Below, piece after piece: positions 1 to 5,061 of a stretch of 5,153 nucleotides of DNA. The notes under the pieces are model-generated. The model was not told where the DNA came from. It searched no databases and worked only from the letters and a program-made list of their open reading frames with translations. Within the stretch, counting starts at the first letter, position 1. Each line of letters starts with the position of its first letter. The translations under genes and the position numbers were made by a program. The stretch comes from Burkholderiales bacterium (GTDB lineage Bacteria; Pseudomonadota; Gammaproteobacteria; Burkholderiales; Ga0077523), in assembly GCA_025459035.1 (NCBI GenBank), contig JALORJ010000214.1:1-5153 (forward strand), in the 5' to 3' direction.

Positions 1-1
1 C

Positions 2-154
2 GACCCCGGTGCGCCGCTGGTGGTCGTCGAATCGATGAAGATGGAGATCCCGGTCACCGCGCCGACGGCCGGGCGCGTGGTGCGACTGCTCTGCCGCGAA
101 GGCGGCACGGTCGCGGCCGGTCAGGCGCTGCTTGTCGTGCATGAGACAACGTGA
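2..154 (+). CDS. Urea carboxylase-type enzyme, C-terminal biotin carrier domain (5' partial)
   Basis: The window opens inside this gene; only the last 50 codons are present, ending in TGA at 152-154. They encode the C-terminal half of a biotinyl (BCCP-type) domain. The biotin-acceptor motif ESMKMEIPV is visible near the start, with the central lysine of MKM as the expected biotinylation site. It is followed by the usual second half of the fold (APTAGRVVRLL, EGGTVAAGQALLVV). By itself this tail could belong to any biotin-dependent carboxylase. The allophanate hydrolase just downstream makes urea carboxylase, or its close relative guanidine carboxylase, the best reading. That enzyme uses ATP and bicarbonate to make allophanate or carboxyguanidine in the cytoplasm. 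The stop overlaps a GTG at 151, so translation may continue directly into the spacer frame. The catalytic domains needed to tell urea from guanidine specificity lie outside the window. Confidence 0.87.
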   Translation, partial: DPGAPLVVVESMKMEIPVTAPTAGRVVRLLCREGGTVAAGQALLVVHETT

Positions 155-159
155 GCCAC
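145..159 (+). repeat. 15-base direct repeat, copy 1
   Basis: The string GACAACGTGAGCCAC lies across the stop codon of the upstream carboxylase gene and recurs exactly at 255-269 across the allophanate hydrolase start. The two copies are 110 bases apart. Each contains the GTGA that serves as an overlapping stop/start signal. In this copy the TGA (152-154) ends the carboxylase and the GTG (151-153) could start the spacer frame. The repeat identity is seen directly; whether it came from a duplication or an insertion is inference. Confidence 0.8.
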
Positions 160-264
160 CCGACGAGGGGCCCCGCGACGCGGGGATCGGCGGCAAGGCG
201 ATCGTTGTCAGGAGCCGACCCCATGGTGACCGCATCTCGGGAAGGCGCGGAGGCGACAACGTGA
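151..264 (+). CDS. Possible 37-codon coupling ORF between carboxylase and allophanate hydrolase
   Basis: A GTG at 151 overlaps the TGA of the carboxylase gene, and its frame stays open for 37 codons to a TGA at 262-264. That TGA overlaps the GTG start of allophanate hydrolase at 261, so the frame has GTGA junctions at both ends. An internal ATG at 223 is preceded by AGGAG at 210-214 with 8 bases of spacing; it would give only 13 residues (MVTASREGAEATT). The full product is small, rich in Arg, Ser and Ala, and resembles no family I know. It may be a true micropeptide, a device that carries ribosomes to the next start, or simply spacer sequence left by an insertion. The geometry is seen directly, but expression is unproven. 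Confidence 0.3.
   Translation: MSHPTRGPATRGSAARRSLSGADPMVTASREGAEATT
171..185. repeat. GC palindrome in the carboxylase-allophanate hydrolase spacer
   Basis: The bases CCCCGCGACGCGGGG form a perfect inverted repeat around a single central base. They could fold as a 6-bp stem with a three-base GAC loop. Just before it, CCC (159-161) can pair with GGG (167-169) around a GACGA loop, so two small hairpins stand side by side. There is no T-tract, so this is not a classical terminator. It may shape mRNA structure or stability between the two genes. Confidence 0.45.
249..253 (+). promoter_or_regulatory. Ribosome binding site of allophanate hydrolase
   Basis: GGAGG stands 7 bases before the GTG at 261. 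This strong Shine-Dalgarno match decides the start of the allophanate hydrolase. The alternative in-frame ATG at 141 would add 40 residues of non-family sequence. Confidence 0.8.
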
Positions 265-269
265 GCCAC
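255..269 (+). repeat. 15-base direct repeat, copy 2
   Basis: This is an exact copy of the string at 145-159. It lies over the end of the 37-codon spacer frame and the first codons (V/M-S-H) of allophanate hydrolase. Its GTG is the chosen start at 261. Confidence 0.8.
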
Positions 270-2069
270 TCTGTTCTCGATCTCTCGATTGCCGGCCTGC
301 GCGCGCAGTACGCGTCCGCCGCGCTGACGCCGACGGCGCTCGTCGACGCGCTCGCGCCGCGCCTCGGGGCCGACGACACGTACCGGATGTGGATCCATCG
401 CATCCCGCTCGACGCGCTGCGCGCGCAGGCGGCGGCCCTCGAGCAGCGCGATCCGGCGACGCTGCCGCTGTACGGCGTGCCGTTCGCGATCAAGGACAAC
501 CTCGATCTGGCGGGCGTGCCGACGACTGCGGCGTGCCCCGCGTTCGCGTACACGCCGACGCGCTCGGCGACCGTCGTGCAGCGGCTGGTCGACGCCGGCG
601 CGCTGCCGGTCGGCAAGACCAACCTCGACCAGTTCGCGACCGGGCTGGTCGGTGCCCGCTCACCGTACGGCGCTTGCCGCAACGCGTTCGATCCGGCGTT
701 CATCTCGGGCGGCTCGAGTTCGGGCTCGGCCGTCGCGGTCGCGCGCGGCTGCGCGAGCTTCGCGCTGGGCACCGACACGGCGGGGTCGGGGCGCGTCCCC
801 GCCGCGTTCAACCATCTGATCGGGCACAAACCGTCGCTCGGGCTGCTGCCGTCCACCGGCGCGGTGCCGGCATGCCGCTCGCTCGATACCGTGTCGATCT
901 TCGCGCTGTGCGCCGGCGATGCGCAGCGCGTGCTGGGCATCGCAGCCGGCGTCGACCCGGCCGATGCCTTCTCGCGCCCCGCCGCGCCCTACGGCTTCGA
1001 CTTCGGCGACGGACGGCCTTTCCGCTTCGGCGTGCCGCGGCGCGCCGACCGTCACTGGTTCGGCAACACCGACTATCCGGCGCTGTTCGACGCCGCGGTC
1101 GCCCGACTCGAGGGCCTCGGCGGCACGGCGGTCGAGGTCGACTTCACGGCGTTCTTCGTGGTCGCGAAGCTGCTCTACGAAGGCCCGTGGGTGGCCGAGC
1201 GCTACGCGGCGATCCGCACATTCTTCGACGCCCACGCCGACGCGCTGCATCCGGTGACGCGCGCGATCACCGCCGCCGCGCGCGACTGGTCGGCGGCCGA
1301 CGCGTGGGCCGCCACGTATCGACTGCGCGAACTGGCCGCCGTCGCGAACGCCGCATGGGCCGATGTCGACGTGATCGTCACACCGACCGCGCCGACGCAC
1401 TGGACGCTCGCCGAGGTCGAGGCCGACCCGATCGCGACCAACGCGGCGCTCGGCACCTGGACCAACTTCATGAATCTGCTCGACTACGCGGCGACGGCCG
1501 TGCCGGCGGGGTTCGCCCCCGGCGGGCGACCGTTCGGCGTCACGCTGTTCGCGCCGGCCCATCGCGACCTGCCGCTGCTGCACCTGGCCGACCGGCTGCA
1601 GCGGGCCGTCACGACGACCGCCGGCGCGATCGGCCAGCCGCTGCCGCCCGCCGAGGTGCTCGCCGACGCGCCATTCGCGTCGGGGCTGGTCGAGGTGGCC
1701 GTCTGCGGCGCGCATCTGTCGGGGCTGCCGCTGAACGGGCAGCTCACGTCGCGCGGCGCGCGGCTGATCGGTCCGGTGCGCAGTGCGCCCGTCTACCGGT
1801 TCGTGGCGCTTCCCGGCGGTCCGCCAGCCCGACCCGGCATGGTCCGCGTGGCGAGCGGCGGCGGCAGCGTCGAGATGGAACTGTGGTCGCTGCCGGCGGC
1901 GGCATTCGGCAGCTTCGTCGCGGGGATCCCGGCGCCGCTGGGCATCGGGTCCGTGCTGCTGGACGACGGGCGGCGTGTGCAGGGCTTCGTCTGCGAAGCC
2001 GCGGCGCTCGACGGCGCCGAGGACATCACCGCGCTGGGCAGCTGGCGCGCGTGGCTCGCGCGGGGCTGA
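261..2069 (+). CDS. atzF: Allophanate hydrolase (AtzF type)
   Basis: This cytoplasmic amidase-signature enzyme of 602 residues hydrolyses allophanate, the product of urea carboxylase, to ammonia and CO2. Residues about 1-460 form the amidase domain. The Ser-cisSer-Lys triad is visible: Lys78 in AIKDN, Ser152 in GGSSSGS and nucleophile Ser176 in DTAGSGRVPA. The Ser152-Ser176 spacing of 24 is the usual one for amidase-signature enzymes. Tyr306 and Arg314 in LYEGPWVAER match residues implicated in allophanate binding in the family. Residues about 477-602 (VEVAVCGAHLSGLPLN to RAWLARG) are the typical C-terminal domain, proposed to finish breakdown of the N-carboxycarbamate intermediate. The length is normal for AtzF. 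The GTG at 261 was chosen because GGAGG sits 7 bases upstream and the protein then begins as the family does (DLSIAGLRAQYASAALTP). It lies downstream of and probably in one operon with the carboxylase. No damage is seen. Confidence 0.96.
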   Translation: MSHSVLDLSIAGLRAQYASAALTPTALVDALAPRLGADDTYRMWIHRIPLDALRAQAAALEQRDPATLPLYGVPFAIKDNLDLAGVPTTAACPAFAYTPTRSATVVQRLVDAGALPVGKTNLDQFATGLVGARSPYGACRNAFDPAFISGGSSSGSAVAVARGCASFALGTDTAGSGRVPAAFNHLIGHKPSLGLLPSTGAVPACRSLDTVSIFALCAGDAQRVLGIAAGVDPADAFSRPAAPYGFDFGDGRPFRFGVPRRADRHWFGNTDYPALFDAAVARLEGLGGTAVEVDFTAFFVVAKLLYEGPWVAERYAAIRTFFDAHADALHPVTRAITAAARDWSAADAWAATYRLRELAAVANAAWADVDVIVTPTAPTHWTLAEVEADPIATNAALGTWTNFMNLLDYAATAVPAGFAPGGRPFGVTLFAPAHRDLPLLHLADRLQRAVTTTAGAIGQPLPPAEVLADAPFASGLVEVAVCGAHLSGLPLNGQLTSRGARLIGPVRSAPVYRFVALPGGPPARPGMVRVASGGGSVEMELWSLPAAAFGSFVAGIPAPLGIGSVLLDDGRRVQGFVCEAAALDGAEDITALGSWRAWLARG

Positions 2070-2081
2070 CCCCCGCGCGAG
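2055..2081. terminator. Strong GC hairpin at the allophanate hydrolase stop, likely bidirectional terminator
   Basis: CTCGCGCGGGG (2055-2065) pairs perfectly with CCCCGCGCGAG (2071-2081), giving an 11-bp stem around a five-base loop that contains the TGA stop of allophanate hydrolase. The hairpin sits between two convergent genes whose stop codons are 21 bases apart, so it could serve transcripts from both sides. Neither strand has a T-run after the stem. It would therefore be a U-less (I-shaped) terminator or an mRNA 3' end stabiliser. The structure is certain on paper; the function is inferred. Confidence 0.6.
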
Positions 2082-2090
2082 GGCGCCGCA

Positions 2091-2288
2091 TCAGGCCGCG
2101 GCGCGCGCGCCGCAGGTGTTCATGCCGAGCAGCGTGTAGGCCGGGCAGAAGCGGAAGATGCCGGTCGCGAGTGGCACCACCCCGATCCACGCCCATGCGC
2201 CCAGCGTTCCGGTGGCCGCCAGCGCGATCAGGGCGAGACCTCCGGCGATGCGCAACCCACGGTCGACGGTTCCGACGTTCGGCTTCAT
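2091..2288 (-). CDS. Small DUF2892 / YgaP-type two-helix membrane protein
   Basis: This is a 65-residue inner-membrane protein read on the - strand. The sequence starts MKPNVGTVDRGLRIAGG and has two hydrophobic segments, about residues 13-30 and 32-46. It ends with FRFCPAYTLLGMNTC, with Cys48 and Cys59. The N-terminal NVGTVDR..R pattern and the C-terminal FCP.Y.LLG.NTC pattern are typical of the DUF2892 family, the membrane part of YgaP rhodanese-like proteins. The biochemical role is not established; the paired cysteines and links with sulfur or redox genes elsewhere hint at thiol chemistry. The start is supported by AGGAG (2295-2299, - strand) 6 bases upstream. A longer frame upstream of this ATG is arginine-rich and unlike the family. 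The gene is convergent with allophanate hydrolase and divergent from the 151-residue gene. An FNR/FixK-like palindrome lies about 100 bases upstream. Confidence 0.88.
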   Translation of the reverse strand: MKPNVGTVDRGLRIAGGLALIALAATGTLGAWAWIGVVPLATGIFRFCPAYTLLGMNTCGARAAA

Positions 2289-2379
2289 GACGATCTCCTG
2301 CAGAAGATGAGGGCCGGCGCTCGCCGGTCGCACGCCCGATGCGTGACGGCGCCAACGTTGCTGCCGCATCGCCGACACG

Positions 2380-2399
2380 ACCTTGATCCGGCGCAAGGT
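2380..2399. promoter_or_regulatory. FNR/FixK-like palindrome in the divergent intergenic region
   Basis: The 20 bases ACCTTGATCCGGCGCAAGGT pair symmetrically at 8 of 10 positions. The core TTGATCCGGCGCAA (2383-2396) matches the TTGAT-N4-ATCAA Anr/FNR consensus in its left half and the TTG-N8-CAA skeleton of FixK-type boxes overall. Its centre is about 101 bases before the DUF2892 ATG and about 115 bases before the upstream ATG on the + strand. If it activates the DUF2892 gene from near -41.5, the leader would be about 60 bases. I could not see a convincing -10 hexamer at the matching place on either strand. Oxygen-responsive control is an inference from the motif alone. Confidence 0.45.
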
Positions 2400-2504
2400 C
2401 GCTGCGGCTGCCGGCGCGCCGATCGCGGCTGGTCGCCCGGTCCGGCGGCACGCGCGCACCGGTCCGCGTTAGCCTCGCGCCACCGTCGCCAGGAGCCTAC
2501 CGCG

Positions 2505-2546
2505 ATGCCGTCCGATCTTCCTGTCCCGGCCTGCCGTCGTGCCTGA
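2505..2546 (+). CDS. Possible 13-codon leader ORF before the 151-residue gene
   Basis: AGGAG at 2491-2495 sits 9 bases before an ATG at 2505, which opens a frame of only 13 residues (MPSDLPVPACRRA) ending in TGA at 2544-2546. The frame overlaps the GTG start of the next gene at 2539 by 8 bases, in a different frame. It has a better ribosome-binding site than the gene behind it, so it could deliver ribosomes by coupling. Alternatively a one-base error or mutation has split the true N-terminus from the rest of the protein. Confidence 0.35.
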   Translation: MPSDLPVPACRRA

Positions 2547-2994
2547 CGCGATCGGCCTGCTGGGACGCCTGCAGCAGTTCCTCGACCGGAGGCGCGTCGA
2601 CGTCGCGACGCTCGACGGTGAAGGTCTGGTCACGCTGATGGTCGAGTGGTACCGCCAGACCGCGCTCGATCCGGCCGACGCGACCGCGACGGCCGACGTC
2701 CTGATGCACCAGTACGGTGGCTGGTCCGAGGGCTGCGCGACCGGCTTCAAGTGGGGCGTCGTGCGGCGCGTCGAGCTGACCGAACCGGACGGCAGCCGCG
2801 TCGAGCGCTTTGCCGGGCTCACGCTGATGCTCGAGCCCAGCCGGTTCTCCGGCGTCGCGCCGGTGCGGTTCGAGGTGGCCGATCGAGGCGCACTCGACGC
2901 CTTCGTGCAGCGGGTCGAGCGCACGCCGGCCTACGACACCGTCCTCGGCGAGCGGCCGATGGGCGTCGTGCTGCAGAGCGGCGGGCTGCGCTGA
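2539..2994 (+). CDS. Hypothetical soluble protein, 151 residues
   Basis: I do not recognise this protein. It is a soluble, acidic-looking, alpha/beta-type sequence without signal peptide or membrane segment. The N-terminal third is helical in appearance (LLGRLQQFLDRRRV, LVTLMVEWYRQ). The centre carries the most motif-like stretch, HQYGGWSEGCATGFKW, at residues about 57-72. A beta-rich part (VVRRVELTEPDGSRVERFAGLTLMLEPS) follows, then RFEVADRGALDAFVQRVERTPAY. Codon use and GC bias match the neighbours, so it is probably real. The only standard start in frame is the GTG at 2539, and no Shine-Dalgarno stands close before it. The frame is open upstream to about 2473 without another ATG, GTG or TTG. 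A 13-codon ORF with a good ribosome-binding site overlaps the start. It stands between the DUF2892 gene and the secretion genes, with no clear operon partner. Confidence 0.72.
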   Translation: MPDAIGLLGRLQQFLDRRRVDVATLDGEGLVTLMVEWYRQTALDPADATATADVLMHQYGGWSEGCATGFKWGVVRRVELTEPDGSRVERFAGLTLMLEPSRFSGVAPVRFEVADRGALDAFVQRVERTPAYDTVLGERPMGVVLQSGGLR

Positions 2995-3009
2995 GCGCCG
3001 GCGGCAGCC
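2984..3009 (+). terminator. Imperfect hairpin after the 151-residue gene
   Basis: GGCTGC (2984-2989) pairs with GCAGCC (3004-3009), and two more pairs can form after a one-base bulge. The TGA stop of the gene falls in the loop, and the alternative small stem GCGC-TGA-GCGC overlaps it. There is no T-run. It may help end transcription before gspG but is much weaker than the hairpin at 2055-2081. Confidence 0.3.
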
Positions 3010-3224
3010 GAATTCGCCACCGCGTGTCGGCCGCGACGCCGCGTGCGCGGTCGGGCACCCGACTGTCGCCGTGCGCAGACGCTGGGGGCCGTCGGGCTAG
3101 GGGGGTTAGTGTCCGTCGCCATGACAACTCGATGACGTTTTCGTTGCCGATGTCACCGAGCCGTAACGTCGGCTGCCGACACTCGGCGACCCTGTTCGTC
3201 TTCGATCGATCCCGGGAGTCCGCG

Positions 3225-3686
3225 TTGCGCTCTGTCGAACGCGCGGCCGGATGGCGCCGCGTCCCCCTCCACCGCCGTGCCGCGGCCGGCTTCACGCTGC
3301 TCGAGCTGCTGGTCGCGCTGGTGATCATCGGCGCGCTCGTCGGCTACGTCGGCCCGAAGTACTTCGACCAGCTCGGCAAGTCGGAGAAGAAGATCGCGCG
3401 CGCCCAGGTCGACGCGATCGAGAAGGCCCTCGACACGTATCGCCTCGATGTCGGCCGCTACCCGACCACCGAGCAGGGGCTGGCGGCGCTGTCGACGCGC
3501 CCGGGAGAGGAGGCGCGCTGGAACGGCCCGTACCTGAAGAAGGCACTGCCCGCGGATCCGTGGGGCAAGCCGTACCAGTACCGCAACCCCGGCGAGCACG
3601 GCATCGACGTCGACGTGTTCTCGTTCGGCAAGGACGGCCAGCCCGGCGGCGACGGCGACGCCGCCGACATCGGCAACTGGAACTGA
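3225..3686 (+). CDS. gspG: Type II secretion major pseudopilin GspG
   Basis: This is the major pseudopilin that polymerises into the periplasmic pseudopilus of the type II secretion system. From the TTG at 3225 the precursor has 153 residues. A basic leader of 22 residues ends in Gly22, and the prepilin-peptidase site G|FTLLELLVALVIIGAL follows, with Glu at +5 of the 131-residue mature form. The hydrophobic helix is mature residues 1-20 or so. The body has the GspG signatures RYPTTEQGL and DPWGKPYQYRNPG. It ends with a Ca2+-loop-type region rich in Asp and Gly (SFGKDGQPGGDGDAADIGNW). This C-terminus separates GspG from type IV pilins. The TTG was chosen because GGGAG (3214-3218) lies 6 bases upstream and the leader length is normal. 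An in-frame ATG at 3132 would add 31 residues with no ribosome-binding site. gspF follows after a 184-base gap. Confidence 0.95.
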   Translation: MRSVERAAGWRRVPLHRRAAAGFTLLELLVALVIIGALVGYVGPKYFDQLGKSEKKIARAQVDAIEKALDTYRLDVGRYPTTEQGLAALSTRPGEEARWNGPYLKKALPADPWGKPYQYRNPGEHGIDVDVFSFGKDGQPGGDGDAADIGNWN

Positions 3687-3756
3687 GCACCGGTGAAGCC
3701 ATCCCTCGCACCCGCTCGAACGCACGTGACGGCGCTGCTCGGCGTGGCGGATGCTC

Positions 3757-3776
3757 GCCGTGGCGCCCGCCACGGC
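3757..3776. repeat. Inverted repeat between gspG and gspF
   Basis: GCCGTGGCG (3757-3765) and CGCCACGGC (3768-3776) are perfect inverted repeats two bases apart, folding as an 8-bp stem with a GCCC loop. The left arm is part of an imperfect tandem pair (3736-3749 and 3752-3765, 13 of 14 bases equal). There is no T-run behind the stem. In the 184-base gap between gspG and gspF it could act as a processing or attenuation site that lets the abundant pseudopilin be made in excess. That role is inference. Confidence 0.4.
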
Positions 3777-3870
3777 TGCGCTTCGCGCCTTGATCGGCAC
3801 CGCCCGCCGAGTCCGCGCGGGCGCGCCGAGTCGCGTCACCGGTCCTGAGCCGACACGGGGCGCAGCCGAC

Positions 3871-5061
3871 GTGCGTTACCGGCTCAAGGCACTGAAGGCG
3901 GGCAGCGGCGTCGTGGCGCTGGAACTCGACGCGCGCGATCTCGGCGACGCCACTGCGCAGGCGCGCGCGCAGGGCTACGCGGTGCTCGGCACGGCCGGCG
4001 GCGCCGCCTTCGCGCTGCCGCGCCTGCGGCGCGCACCGCGCTTTCCGCTGCTGCTGTTCACGCAGGAACTGCTCGCGCTGCTCGACTCCGGCATCGCGCT
4101 GGTCGAAGCCATCGAGACCCTGGTCGAGAAGGAAGCGCGCCCCGAGACGCGCGCCGCGCTGCAGGGCGTGCTCGCGCGCCTGTACGAGGGCAAGCCGCTG
4201 TCGGCCGCGCTCGAAGCCGAACCCGACGCGTTCCCGACCCTGTACATCGCCACCGCTCGGGCGGCCGAGCGCACCGGCGACCTGCCCGAGGCGCTCGGGC
4301 GCTACATCGCCTACCAGCGCCAGCTCGACGCGGTGCGCGCGAAGGTGGTGAGCGCGGCGATCTATCCGGTGATCCTGCTGGTCGTGGCCGCCGCGGTGAT
4401 GCTGTTCCTGCTGGGCTATGTCGTGCCGCGGTTCAGCGGCGTGTACGAGGACATGGGCGACCGCATTCCGTGGGCGTCGCGCGTGCTGCTGCAGTGGGGC
4501 AAGCTGGTCGAGGCGCAGCCGTGGCTCGTCATCGGCGGTGCGGTCGCGGCCGTGGTCGGGACCGGCGTCGCCGTGACGCGTCCGGCCACACGGGCGGCCT
4601 TCCTGCGCGCGCTGCGGCGCCTGCCCGCGTTCGACACGCAGCTGCGCACGTGGCAGCTCACGCGCTTCTATCGCACGCTCGGCATGCTGCTCGCGGGTGG
4701 CATCCCGATCGTCACGGCGCTGCAGATGGTGGGCGGGCTGCTCGACGCGCAGCTGCGCGCGCGGCTCGACGGGGCGACCCGCGCGATCCGCGAGGGCCGG
4801 CCGCTGTCGGTCGCGATGGAGGCGCACGACCTGGTCACCCCGGTCGCGCTGCGGATGCTGCGCGTGGGCGAACGCACCGGCCGCATGGGCGACATGATGG
4901 AGCGCATCGCGGTCTTCCACGAGGACGCCTTCGCGCGCTGGCTCGACACGTTCGTGAAGGCGATCGGCCCGGCGCTGATGGTGTTGATCGGCATCGTGAT
5001 CGGCACGGTCGTGGTGCTGATGTATCTGCCGATCTTCGAGCTCGCGGGGTCGATCGGATGA
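3871..5061 (+). CDS. gspF: Type II secretion inner-membrane platform protein GspF
   Basis: GspF is the polytopic inner-membrane protein that links the secretion ATPase to pseudopilus assembly. From the GTG at 3871 the product has 396 residues, the usual length. A short N-terminal cytoplasmic part (VRYRLKALKAG to about residue 55) precedes two T2SSF domains, about residues 60-183 and 263-385. Each domain begins with the family pattern FTQELLALLDSGIALVEAIE or RFYRTLGMLLAGGIPIVTAL and contains the E-R-T-G motif (AERTGDLPEAL and GERTGRMGDMM). Three membrane helices are visible at about residues 160-187, 217-236 and 366-390. The frame is open back to an ATG at 3751, which would add 40 Ala/Arg-rich residues. 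The GTG is preferred because the protein then starts as GspF proteins do, but its ribosome-binding site (GGGG at 3857-3860) is weak. The stop overlaps the next ATG (ATGA). Confidence 0.94.
   Translation: MRYRLKALKAGSGVVALELDARDLGDATAQARAQGYAVLGTAGGAAFALPRLRRAPRFPLLLFTQELLALLDSGIALVEAIETLVEKEARPETRAALQGVLARLYEGKPLSAALEAEPDAFPTLYIATARAAERTGDLPEALGRYIAYQRQLDAVRAKVVSAAIYPVILLVVAAAVMLFLLGYVVPRFSGVYEDMGDRIPWASRVLLQWGKLVEAQPWLVIGGAVAAVVGTGVAVTRPATRAAFLRALRRLPAFDTQLRTWQLTRFYRTLGMLLAGGIPIVTALQMVGGLLDAQLRARLDGATRAIREGRPLSVAMEAHDLVTPVALRMLRVGERTGRMGDMMERIAVFHEDAFARWLDTFVKAIGPALMVLIGIVIGTVVVLMYLPIFELAGSIG

Noticed and set aside
159..185. Guanidine-II (mini-ykkC) riboswitch as an annotated feature
   Set aside because: The first hairpin would close its ACGA loop with a G-G mismatch and the second lacks an ACGR loop. 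It also lies between genes rather than in a leader, so it is kept only as a weak lead.
141..260. Earlier ATG start of allophanate hydrolase at 141
   Set aside because: It would add 40 residues unlike the family and lacks a good ribosome-binding site. GGAGG seven bases before the GTG at 261 and the family N-terminus favour the later start.
389..2290. Long alternative + frame within allophanate hydrolase (633 codons)
   Set aside because: It is arginine-rich, low-complexity translation in the wrong frame of a well-conserved enzyme.
3050..3063. Small inverted repeat GTCGGG-CA-CCCGAC upstream of gspG
   Set aside because: It is too short to count as a terminator or operator in such GC-rich DNA, with no T-run and no second copy.
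3144..3169. Sigma-70-like promoter (TTGCCG and TAACGT) before gspG
   Set aside because: The spacer is only 14 bases and the hexamers match poorly, so it is not better than chance.
2646..3224. Upstream extension of the gspG frame through the 151-residue gene
   Set aside because: The extension is Arg/Ala-rich out-of-frame translation of another gene. The TTG at 3225 has a ribosome-binding site and gives a normal leader.
3693..3848. 51-residue ORF starting GTG at 3693 between gspG and gspF
   Set aside because: It is Arg/His/Pro-rich, lacks a ribosome-binding site and shows no hydrophobic segment as expected for a minor pseudopilin.
3325..4920. Long open frame on the - strand across gspG and gspF (531 codons)
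   Set aside because: It is an antisense shadow of high-GC genes. Its product is Arg/His/Gln-rich with no domain, while the + strand encodes clear GspG and GspF.
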